Assembly: GCA_903854795.1 (NCBI GenBank)
Contig: CAINXF010000098.1
Span: forward strand, 1 to 5,210
DNA from: Candidatus Kerfeldbacteria bacterium
GTDB taxonomy: Bacteria; Patescibacteriota; Patescibacteriia; SBBC01
Direction: 5' to 3'
DNA: 5,210 bases
The notes beneath the pieces are model-generated. The model searched no databases. It had not been told where the DNA came from and saw only the letters and a list, made by a program, of their open reading frames with translations. Positions 1 to 5,210 of the stretch are shown piece by piece; position 1 is the first letter of the stretch, and each line of letters begins with the position of its first letter. The translations under genes and the position numbers were made by a program.

Positions 1-610
1 CGGTCCACGTCGGTGGGTATTTGATCGAGTATCCCTGCGCCACGCTCGCGTAGGTCTTCCAGTCTTTAGTCAGTTCCGACGTTGCGTTGACATCACCATT
101 CGTCGCGTCGACCGAACCGTTGGTGTTCGACGACGCGTTGGTGTTCGAATTGTTGTTTGCATTGACGGCGTCGTCATTCGCGATGACCACGGTCGTCTTT
201 ATTTGTGCGATCTCGTCCCATGCCGATTGATATCCTGTCGCGACAGTACCGCTCGACCGGTCAAGATAGTAGTAGGACCCACCATGCGAACCGAGCAACG
301 TACCATCCGCGCGCGCGGCCTGCTCCTTCACGATCGAGAAACTCACGGTATCAGTGTTCGGGTTCACGATCTTGATACCATTCGTGACGTCGGAAATGGT
401 GTACCCGGCCCAATCGGGCGGCATCTTCAGCGACACGCCGAGCGTCAGGTTCGAGTACGTTTGCCACCCTTGGAACACATCTTCCGTATTCTCGTTTGTA
501 ACATGTTTCGGGACGTAGTAAAAGAAAAAACCTGCTGCGCCACACACAATCACGCCGACCGTAATCCACAGAATGAGCTGTGTTTTTACCGCACCACGAT
601 GAGTATACAT
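1..610 (-). CDS. Membrane-anchored protein with two W-x-T-Y...PPxW segments, 3' end beyond the window
   Basis: I do not recognise a named family with certainty. The 203 visible residues begin at ATG 608-610, the first in-frame start after an upstream TAG. A short basic N-terminus is followed by one hydrophobic helix (about residues 12-33, LILWITVGVIVCGAAGFFFY), so the rest should lie outside the membrane. Residues 49-67 (WQTYSNLTLGVSLKMPPDW) and 184-202 (WKTYASVAQGYSIKYPPTW) are clearly similar, which suggests two tandem copies of one domain. This W-Y-G-S-K-P-P-W spacing resembles the start of PsbP-like or other small exported domains common in Patescibacteria; that is a family impression, not proof. 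The copies are joined by an Asn/Ser/Thr linker (about residues 145-178). Only the start of copy two is in the window. A candidate AGAGG ribosome site at 614-618 lies just 3 bases from the start, so it is weak. Open reading frame certain; function unknown, possibly a solute- or envelope-associated domain protein. Confidence 0.8.
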   Translation of the reverse strand, partial: MYTHRGAVKTQLILWITVGVIVCGAAGFFFYYVPKHVTNENTEDVFQGWQTYSNLTLGVSLKMPPDWAGYTISDVTNGIKIVNPNTDTVSFSIVKEQAARADGTLLGSHGGSYYYLDRSSGTVATGYQSAWDEIAQIKTTVVIANDDAVNANNNSNTNASSNTNGSVDATNGDVNATSELTKDWKTYASVAQGYSIKYPPTWT

Positions 611-643
611 AGGCCTCTGGCTGGTTATCTAGTATGCACATTC

Positions 644-652
644 ATTCTAGCA
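644..652 (-). promoter_or_regulatory. Extended -10 promoter element for the leftmost gene
   Basis: Read on the minus strand this is TGC-TAGAAT, an extended -10 hexamer with five of six consensus bases. Transcription would begin near 637, leaving a leader of about 27 bases before the ATG at 610. No good -35 is visible at 17-18 bases, as expected for an extended -10 promoter. A second, weaker possibility further upstream is TTGTTG (704-709), a 17-base spacer and TACATA (681-686). The whole stretch 611-730 is AT-rich and otherwise empty. Confidence 0.5.
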
Positions 653-732
653 CGCCCACAAAAATAATAATGGTTAGGACTATGTAGGGTATACAACGTT
701 CAACAACAATACTTACAAATATCTATCTTCTC

Positions 733-806
733 GTCGCAGCGCAGTCGCGAAGATCAGGGTGGCGGGCTCTGCCCGACGGGACCCTAGCTGAGCGACCAGC
801 TGCGAC
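733..806. other. GC-rich nested stem-loop, candidate structured RNA or palindromic repeat
   Basis: Four sets of perfectly complementary arms nest inside one another. 733-740 (GTCGCAGC) pairs with 799-806, 744-748 (GTCGC) with 792-796, 756-760 (AGGGT) with 781-785, and 763-767 (CGGGC) with 771-775 around a TCT loop. That gives 23 base pairs over 74 bases, separated by small internal loops. A competing local hairpin (786-790 with 797-801) would break the outer helix. The segment is markedly more GC-rich than the AT-rich promoter DNA at 661-730. It lies between two co-directional genes. No coding signal supports the short frame that crosses it. It could be part of a terminator/attenuator region, a small structured RNA, or an interspersed palindromic repeat; the sequence alone does not decide. 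Confidence 0.5.
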
Positions 807-827
807 ACCGAAAGGGAAAGGGAGGCA

Positions 828-862
828 TCGGAAGGGAAAACCGCACAAGGTTTTCCCTCCGA
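828..862 (-). terminator. 15-bp bulged hairpin right after the transpeptidase stop, probable terminator or 3' stabiliser
   Basis: Plus-strand bases 828-842 pair with 849-862 around the loop GCACAA, with one extra A (832 or 833) bulged. The core AGGGAAAACC/GGTTTTCCCT is perfect. It begins 5 bases after the TGA of the L,D-transpeptidase. In the direction of transcription the stem is followed by a C/T-rich tract (CCTCCCTTTCCCTTTC) rather than a run of U, so it is not a canonical intrinsic terminator. A protective 3' hairpin or a factor-assisted terminator fits equally well. Confidence 0.55.
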
Positions 863-867
863 AGCGC

Positions 868-2295
868 TCAACTCTTGTAGATCACCACTGGTATGCCTAC
901 GTCCGCCCAGTGGTAGATCCACTCAGCTTCCGTGAGCGGTTCGCCCACGCACCCATGCGACCGCGGCCTGATGCCGAAGTCGTGGTGCCAATATACGCCG
1001 TGCAAACTGTACCCGCCGGCTTTGAACCATAGGATCCATGGTACGTTCGGGACGTAGTATCCCGGACCGGACATCTTCTGCTTCACGGTCTTGCCGAGGA
1101 CATGGAACGTTCCCACCGGCGTCCAGTCGTGGATGCCTGACGAGATCTTCGACGAGTACACGAGTACTCCATCCTCGTAGTCGTACTCCATCTGTGTCGT
1201 GATGTCGACGCCAATCGCCTTACCGGTCGGGACAGGTGCAGGCGGCGGCGTCACATACAGTATCGGGAACGGCACCTCGATCATTGGCAAGTCGAGTGTC
1301 ACCGTATCGCCGGTGCTCACGTCCTGCATGAGCTTAGACAGCGCCTCGTCCACGGCGAGCTGACTTCCGGGAACGCCATCTTTCATGACCTCAACTTTAT
1401 GCGCGCTCATGAGCGTCTCCTGAGGTTGAGGTGCCACATCGACCTGTGCCGCGAGAGACTCGAGATACGCCCGCATCGCCGCGTCATCGAATCCGACGGT
1501 GACCTTTGCGCCGACGAGCACGGGTGCGAGCGACGCGACCGTGTGCGCATCGGTTCTCGTCATCACCTGCACGATGATCCAATGCGCGAGTTGATCGCGC
1601 TGGACATGGAACTGCGTGCCGTGTGCAATCAACGTCAGCTGCCGCGTAAGGAGCGCTTCCGCAACTTGCTTCGGTTCTTTGAGGTCATCGGAGGTTACCG
1701 CGGCCGTACCCACGCTCGACGCGAGATGTACGGTGGCCGCAGCGCCCACACTGATCGACTGCGTCACCTGATCTTTGAACGCCTGGATACCGAACACGGC
1801 GCCGTCATGATCCGGGACGATCTCGAACGTGCCGTTCTGGTAGGTCAATGTGGCGTTCTGGGGAGGTGCACCGACTTGTGCTGCGATATCAGCGAGACGT
1901 GCGTGGAGCGTCCCATCGGACCATGTGCACGTCGTGATGATCGGCGAGCGCGCCACGGTGCGATAGACGGTGTCAGTGAGTCCGCTCGTACGACCGACCG
2001 CGAATGCAGCATCGATCGCCGAAGCAACGTCACAGTCCGCCCCAAGCTCGTTCGCCGATATGCGCCACGTCCGGTTCGAAGCCTCGAGCACGAGACGTTG
2101 GTCGGTGAATGCGCGCGCCACGCGACTGGTCGCCTCTTGCCTCGTCAACCCGCCAATACTGACGACGCCGACATGCACCCCCGGAAGGATCCTTGCCTGG
2201 AAGAACATTGCCACGAACAATACGGCGCCGCTTGCCGCTAACCATGCGCCGCGAACGCCTAAATAGACAAGATGATGTGTTTGTTTTTTCCTCAT
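868..2295 (-). CDS. L,D-transpeptidase (YkuD domain) with PG_binding_4-like repeats, membrane anchored
   Basis: This enzyme family makes 3-3 cross-links between peptidoglycan stems, or attaches proteins to them, on the outer face of the membrane. The 475-residue product has a basic N-terminus and a membrane helix (about residues 10-32). Two PG_binding_4/VanW-type regions follow (about 38-195 and 205-345); the first opens with GVHVGVVSIGGLT and the second ends at VPGSQLAVDEAL...LDLPMIEVP. A Pro-rich hinge (346-357) leads to the YkuD domain (358-475). The catalytic motif is H432-G...S-H447-G-C449, with Cys449 encoded at 949-951. The Asn or Arg usually found two residues after the cysteine is Gly here (SHGCVGEP). 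Length and domain order match the Enterococcus faecium Ldtfm type. I chose ATG 2293-2295 because a strong promoter (2327-2355) and the upstream terminator hairpin lie inside the longer possible reading frame starting at 2376, and because the signal anchor follows at once. There is no Shine-Dalgarno; the leader is A-rich. Family assignment is firm; exact substrate is not known. Confidence 0.93.
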   Translation of the reverse strand: MRKKQTHHLVYLGVRGAWLAASGAVLFVAMFFQARILPGVHVGVVSIGGLTRQEATSRVARAFTDQRLVLEASNRTWRISANELGADCDVASAIDAAFAVGRTSGLTDTVYRTVARSPIITTCTWSDGTLHARLADIAAQVGAPPQNATLTYQNGTFEIVPDHDGAVFGIQAFKDQVTQSISVGAAATVHLASSVGTAAVTSDDLKEPKQVAEALLTRQLTLIAHGTQFHVQRDQLAHWIIVQVMTRTDAHTVASLAPVLVGAKVTVGFDDAAMRAYLESLAAQVDVAPQPQETLMSAHKVEVMKDGVPGSQLAVDEALSKLMQDVSTGDTVTLDLPMIEVPFPILYVTPPPAPVPTGKAIGVDITTQMEYDYEDGVLVYSSKISSGIHDWTPVGTFHVLGKTVKQKMSGPGYYVPNVPWILWFKAGGYSLHGVYWHHDFGIRPRSHGCVGEPLTEAEWIYHWADVGIPVVIYKS

Positions 2296-2326
2296 GAAAC
2301 CGGGTTGTTGTTTGTTTTCTGATTGA

Positions 2327-2355
2327 ACTATAGCACAAATACGTGTTCTTTTCAA
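2327..2355 (-). promoter_or_regulatory. Strong sigma-70-type promoter of the L,D-transpeptidase gene
   Basis: On the minus strand the -35 hexamer is TTGAAA (2350-2355) and the -10 hexamer TATAGT (2327-2332), with a spacer of exactly 17 bases. A TG one base before the -10 (TGC-TATAGT) makes it an extended -10 as well. The expected start near 2320 leaves an unstructured, A-rich leader of about 25 bases and no Shine-Dalgarno before ATG 2295. The -35 box begins only 8 bases after the terminator of the preceding gene. Confidence 0.82.
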
Positions 2356-2363
2356 GTCCCAAA

Positions 2364-2389
2364 ACGTGTCATCCATTCGGATGACACGT
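2364..2389 (-). terminator. Intrinsic terminator of the protease/coiled-coil unit
   Basis: A perfect 11-bp inverted repeat (ACGTGTCATCC / GGATGACACGT) encloses a four-base loop. In minus-strand sense the stem is followed by TTTT (including the last stem T), a short but recognisable U tract. It starts 21 bases after the TAG of the coiled-coil gene and directly precedes the promoter of the next gene, so it separates two transcription units. Confidence 0.8.
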
Positions 2390-2410
2390 CGTTCGACTTA
2401 TTCCGATCAG

Positions 2411-3010
2411 CTACCCTTGGGGCGTCTCAGATTCAATCACATTCCACTCTGTCTCAAGCATCATAAATTCCTGGTCCAATTGCTGTTGCTCCTCTTCGAA
2501 ACCCTCATCGATACCTTCGGTCTTCTTATTCAGTTTGAACGAATAGTCGCCTTTGTTCCAGTACTTCAACTTGAACCCAACCATCACGAGAAACTCGAAC
2601 TTACCACGCGCCTCTTCGCCGGTGAGTGAGACGTTCTTTAATAACTTCTTCATGATCGCCATCTGCTCGCTCGGCATGAACCGATCCGCGAGACGTGCGG
2701 CTTTGTCCTCGGCGAGCTCCTTCTTCCTTGCCGTAATCGCCGAGCCCGACGCGTGCTGTGCACGCATCTCTTGCTCGACTGACTCGAATTCGCTCATAAG
2801 TTCCGTGCGAGAATCGCGCACCTGCTGTACGAGTTTACCCTTCGCGCGCTCGTACTCTTCCTCCTCCTCTTTCAACTCCTCGATGCGGGCACGATTGTCT
2901 TTGATGTCCTGCGAAATATCAGCGCCGCCCTCTTGCGCCGTCACGTTTTCAACAGGAACGGCTGACCGGTCAAGCGACTGCCCCTCCATGGGTTCTTGCG
3001 ACTGTTTCAT
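2411..3010 (-). CDS. Unrecognised 199-residue coiled-coil protein downstream of HtrA
   Basis: I do not recognise this protein. It has no signal peptide and no membrane helix, so it is probably cytoplasmic. Residues 1-30 are polar and likely disordered. Residues about 31-110 are highly charged and helix-forming (DIKDNRARIEELKEEEEEYE is typical) and look like a long coiled coil with Glu/Lys/Arg repeats. A less charged core follows at about 111-162, including KFEFLVMVGFKLKYWNKGDY, the part most likely to be a folded conserved domain. A second acidic helix (165-190) closes the protein. ATG 3008-3010 is preferred over the in-frame GTG at 3017-3019. The reason is the strong AGGGGAG sequence at 3019-3025, whose last base sits 8 bases before the ATG and would overlap the GTG. 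The gap to the HtrA stop is only 46 bases with no terminator, so the two are probably co-transcribed. A role with the protease is guesswork. Real gene: very likely; function: unknown. Confidence 0.85.
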   Translation of the reverse strand: MKQSQEPMEGQSLDRSAVPVENVTAQEGGADISQDIKDNRARIEELKEEEEEYERAKGKLVQQVRDSRTELMSEFESVEQEMRAQHASGSAITARKKELAEDKAARLADRFMPSEQMAIMKKLLKNVSLTGEEARGKFEFLVMVGFKLKYWNKGDYSFKLNKKTEGIDEGFEEEQQQLDQEFMMLETEWNVIESETPQG

Positions 3011-3018
3011 GATTCTCA

Positions 3019-3025
3019 CTCCCCT
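3019..3025 (-). promoter_or_regulatory. Shine-Dalgarno that fixes the start of the coiled-coil gene
   Basis: The minus strand reads AGGGGAG, then 8 bases, then ATG at 3010. It is the only clear ribosome-binding site in the window. It makes the GTG at 3017-3019, which would overlap it, an unlikely start. Confidence 0.7.
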
Positions 3026-3056
3026 GCACCGATGGCGGCGCGATAATGATGTGGAA

Positions 3057-4328
3057 CTACGACGAGGTCGATCCGAGCTTCACCTGGACAGTCTTCGTGT
3101 CCTTGCCCGACAACACCTTCAACGTCACGGTCTGATCGACCGACTTCTCCTGGAGGATCTGCGACAGGTCGTTCTGTTCGGTGACCTTCGTCCCGTCGAT
3201 CTCAAGGATGATGTCGTTCTCTTTGAGTCCGGCCTTGTCGGCGGGACTGCCCGACACGATGGCCGGTTCGTTCGCCGAGCTTCCCGCGACGATCAGTGCG
3301 CCGTAGTCAACGGAGAGCTTCTGGTCCTGCTGTACCTGGGCGTTGATCGGAAGGTACCGAACGCCGAGGTAAGGACGTTCGATCTTGCCGTTCTTCTGTA
3401 CGGCCGTTAGGTCCTGCTTCACAACGTTGATTGGGAGGGCGAACCCGATGAGCTGCCCTGAGGAATTGATCGCAGTGTTGATACCGACCACCTGGCCGGA
3501 AAGATTAAGCAGCGGACCGCCCGAGTTGCCTGGGTTGATCGCGGCGTCGGTCTGGATGACGTTGTGCAACGTCTCACTACTGCCCGTCGAATCACCCGCG
3601 GTGATGGTCCGCGCCAAACCCGAGACAATCCCCTTCGTGACGGTGTTACGATATTCACCAAGCGCGTTACCGATCGCCACGACAGTGTCACCAATCTGGG
3701 TCGATCCTGAATCGCCTAACGTGAGCGTCGGGAGGTTCGTTGCATCGATCTTTATGACCGCGACGTCGGACGACGGATCGGTCGCGAGGATCTTCGCATC
3801 GTACGTCTTCCCATCGTTCATCACGACGGTGTACTGATCGGCACCCTGGATCGTGACGACGTGCTTGTTCGTGACGATCATGCCGTCGCTCGACACGATG
3901 AATCCCGAGCCGCCGCCAATCTCCTGGGTTCCTGATGAATTCTGCTGCGTGCCGGTACCAAAAAAGAACTGGTCGAACGGCGAGGAGCCACTATTGCCGT
4001 ACACCTGGCTGTAGTTCTGCTTCGCAATGATGCTCACGACCGCAGGACTTGCCCCCTTCACGACGTTCACGACCGCCTGATCCTCGGCAGTGGTAGTGGT
4101 CGGCGTCGAACTCGTGGTGATCGTGGAATCATCGACCCGTGTGTTCGACGTGTTCTTGTTGAGGATGCCGGAGATGCCGCCCTTCGAGGCGAGCGCACCG
4201 AATATGCCGCCGGACACACCACCGACCAAGACGCTCACGAGTACGATGGTGCCGATCGCGGACCTTGTCGTAGTGATCTTATTAGAAACCGGCTCTTTTT
4301 GTTGTGGTAATGGTGGTAGTTGTTCCAT
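3057..4328 (-). CDS. HtrA/DegP-type serine protease, membrane anchored, one PDZ domain
   Basis: Members of this trypsin-like family degrade or refold damaged proteins outside the cytoplasm. The 423-residue product has a short cytoplasmic tail, a membrane helix (about residues 24-46) and a Thr/Ser-rich linker (57-82). The protease domain (about 85-310) follows, then one PDZ domain (about 318-420) that includes YLGVRYLPI and GSPADKAGLKENDIILEIDG. The triad is complete: His156 in VTNKHVV, Asp188 in SSDVAVIKI and Ser269 in NPGNSGGPLL (codon 3522-3524). Length and single PDZ match membrane-anchored DegS/HtrA forms of monoderm bacteria rather than two-PDZ periplasmic DegP. A Phe-rich LA-loop segment (118-123, FDQFFF) resembles the DegP LA loop. 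The start at ATG 4326-4328 gives a natural Pro-rich cytoplasmic tail before the anchor. No Shine-Dalgarno or convincing promoter lies in the 72 bases upstream and no terminator is seen there, so read-through from the deacetylase-like gene is possible. The assignment is firm; substrates are unknown. Confidence 0.95.
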   Translation of the reverse strand: MEQLPPLPQQKEPVSNKITTTRSAIGTIVLVSVLVGGVSGGIFGALASKGGISGILNKNTSNTRVDDSTITTSSTPTTTTAEDQAVVNVVKGASPAVVSIIAKQNYSQVYGNSGSSPFDQFFFGTGTQQNSSGTQEIGGGSGFIVSSDGMIVTNKHVVTIQGADQYTVVMNDGKTYDAKILATDPSSDVAVIKIDATNLPTLTLGDSGSTQIGDTVVAIGNALGEYRNTVTKGIVSGLARTITAGDSTGSSETLHNVIQTDAAINPGNSGGPLLNLSGQVVGINTAINSSGQLIGFALPINVVKQDLTAVQKNGKIERPYLGVRYLPINAQVQQDQKLSVDYGALIVAGSSANEPAIVSGSPADKAGLKENDIILEIDGTKVTEQNDLSQILQEKSVDQTVTLKVLSGKDTKTVQVKLGSTSS

Positions 4329-4400
4329 AGTATCGATAGTGTACTTCGCGCACCAGTACTACGCCAGTGGATAGGCCTTCATTTCATTTTCAGCATTTGC

Positions 4401-5210
4401 TCAGGTATTGGCGTTTTTATTCGTCGTAGTCGCGGATTTATTGACGTTCACATTGGTGTTCGTCGATTTGTTTGTATTGGCGTTTGTCGTCGACTTATTG
4501 ACGTTACTATTCTTGTTCGTCGCGCTGTTTTTGTTCGAATTCGTATTGGTGGTGCTTGAATTCGTATTTGCATTGGTGTTCGTGTAGGTGGTCGCCGGTG
4601 TGGTCTGCTTGAGCAGATTCTTGAGCGACACGAACGTGTAGCCCTTGGCACGCACCGCATCAACGAGCTGCGCGACAAGTTCCCCTCCAACGTCACTGTT
4701 CGCTTGCATCACGATAATAGCACCGTTCTTAAGCCCGGCGAGAACGGTCTCTACGGCTTTTCCAGCAGTCACGCCAATATCCGAATCGTGCGCGTCGACT
4801 GTCCAAAGTATCGTGCAATATCCTTGGTTACGCGCTTCCGTAACAGATGCTTGGTCATAATCGCCGAACGGAGGACGAAAAAATGGCTTCGTCGTCGTTC
4901 CGGTGATAGCGGAGATGGTTTGATCAGTCTTCGAGAGTTCTTCATCAATCGTCGCCTTAGCAAGTCCCTTAAACGACGGATGCGTATTACTATGGTTGAA
5001 GACGTCAAAGCCAGCATCGTGGAACGCGGTGACTACTTGCAAATTGTCGGTCGCCCAAGCACCCGACGCGAATAGCGTTGCGGGAACATTTTTTTCTTTC
5101 AACTTATTGAGTACCGCAGTAGCGTTACCAACAATGCCGTTACCGTCGAGCGTCAGACTCACGTTCGGCTGATCGGTCGACCCATGCGAGATCGGCTGCG
5201 CGCAATCGCC
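4401..5210 (-). CDS. Polysaccharide deacetylase-like (NodB fold) protein, 5' end beyond the window, active-site motifs altered
   Basis: NodB-fold enzymes remove acetyl groups from cell-wall or other glycans using a metal held by Asp-His-His. The 269 visible residues (numbered from 5210) include motif 1 as TLDGN (20-24), motif 2 as HSNTH (73-77), motif 3 as RPPFG (112-116), motif 4 around WTVD (136-139) and motif 5 as IVMQ (166-169). Motif 1 normally reads TFDDG, so the second, metal-binding Asp is Gly (codon 5142-5144). The motif 5 His is Gln (codon 4704-4706). The first Asp and both motif 2 His remain. The rest of the fold is well kept, for instance KGYTFVSLKNLL near its end. A 67-residue Asn/Thr/Ser/Lys tail follows. 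The frame is open to the window edge and the domain begins at once, so the GTG at 5160-5162 is not the start; the N-terminus, probably with a signal sequence, is missing. Fold: confident. Whether it is an active deacetylase is doubtful. Confidence 0.85.
   Translation of the reverse strand, partial: GDCAQPISHGSTDQPNVSLTLDGNGIVGNATAVLNKLKEKNVPATLFASGAWATDNLQVVTAFHDAGFDVFNHSNTHPSFKGLAKATIDEELSKTDQTISAITGTTTKPFFRPPFGDYDQASVTEARNQGYCTILWTVDAHDSDIGVTAGKAVETVLAGLKNGAIIVMQANSDVGGELVAQLVDAVRAKGYTFVSLKNLLKQTTPATTYTNTNANTNSSTTNTNSNKNSATNKNSNVNKSTTNANTNKSTNTNVNVNKSATTTNKNANT
4404..4604 (-). repeat. Asn/Thr/Ser/Lys low-complexity C-terminal tail
   Basis: The last 67 codons of the deacetylase-like gene encode irregular N-T, N-S and N-K runs such as TNTNANTNSSTTNTN and STNTNVNVNKSATTTNKN. 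The DNA is a degenerate, not exact, repeat with recurring GTTCGT and ATTGGTGTTCG words on the plus strand, so it evolves by slippage and drift. A related linker is coded at about 77-178 in the leftmost gene. It is probably a flexible, unfolded extracellular segment. Confidence 0.8.

Noticed and set aside
810..840. Purine-rich tract with GGG runs as a G-quadruplex
   Set aside because: Only three GGG runs are present (814, 820, 834), with a GG between them. The last run is better explained by the hairpin at 828-862.
713..922. 69-residue open frame on the minus strand across the intergenic element and the transpeptidase 3' end
   Set aside because: It overlaps the YkuD C-terminus in another frame, crosses both hairpins and has no ribosome site or recognisable domain.
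1399..2241. 280-residue open frame on the plus strand
   Set aside because: It is antisense to the transpeptidase, Arg/His-rich in the way of a shadow frame in GC-rich DNA, and has no domain.
2553..3410. 285-residue open frame on the plus strand
   Set aside because: It is antisense to the coiled-coil gene and the protease PDZ region; its Ser-rich composition mirrors the Glu/Lys-rich coding strand.
4329..4400. Promoter for the protease gene
   Set aside because: The best -10-like words (TACACT, TATCCA) have no acceptable -35 at a normal distance, so no call was made.
4359..4403. TGA recoded as glycine at the deacetylase end, as in Gracilibacteria
   Set aside because: Reading through adds only 14 codons of unremarkable sequence before TAG, glycine is coded by ordinary GGN codons throughout, and the transpeptidase also ends cleanly at a TGA.
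5160..5162. GTG as start of the deacetylase-like gene
   Set aside because: The frame is open upstream to the window edge, and the GTG falls right at motif 1 of the domain, leaving no room for a signal sequence.

Overview
The window carries five genes, all on the minus strand, and looks like a cell-envelope locus from a Candidate Phyla Radiation (Patescibacteria) bacterium, perhaps in the Uhrbacteria/Magasanikbacteria area. That placement is an inference. It rests on the Asn/Thr/Ser-rich low-complexity linkers in exported proteins, the short membrane-anchored wall enzymes, the weak or absent Shine-Dalgarno sequences and the moderately GC-rich composition. All visible stop codons fit the standard bacterial code, and TGA is used as a stop at least twice.

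In transcription order (high to low coordinates) the layout is as follows. (1) 4401-5210 is the 3' part of a NodB-type polysaccharide deacetylase-like gene with altered motifs 1 and 5 and a 67-residue Asn/Thr tail. (2) 3057-4328 is a complete HtrA/DegP-type membrane-anchored serine protease with an intact His-Asp-Ser triad and one PDZ domain. (3) 2411-3010 is an unrecognised 199-residue coiled-coil protein that follows the protease by 46 bases and has a clear Shine-Dalgarno. A textbook intrinsic terminator hairpin (2364-2389) closes this unit. (4) 868-2295 is an L,D-transpeptidase with PG_binding_4-like domains, driven by its own strong promoter (2327-2355). (5) 1-610 is the start of a membrane-anchored protein with two similar W-x-T-Y...P-P-x-W segments, running off the left edge.

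The only non-coding stretch of any size is 611-867. It holds an AT-rich promoter region for the leftmost gene (about 611-730) and a GC-rich, highly foldable segment (about 731-862). The foldable part is a 74-base nested stem-loop next to a 15-bp bulged hairpin just after the transpeptidase stop codon.

Functionally the neighbourhood is consistent with cell-wall remodelling and extracytoplasmic quality control: glycan deacetylation or a derived non-catalytic role, envelope proteolysis, and 3-3 peptidoglycan cross-linking. No mobile element, CRISPR array, tRNA or rRNA is visible. The least explained items are the coiled-coil protein downstream of the protease, the divergent NodB active site and the folded intergenic element.
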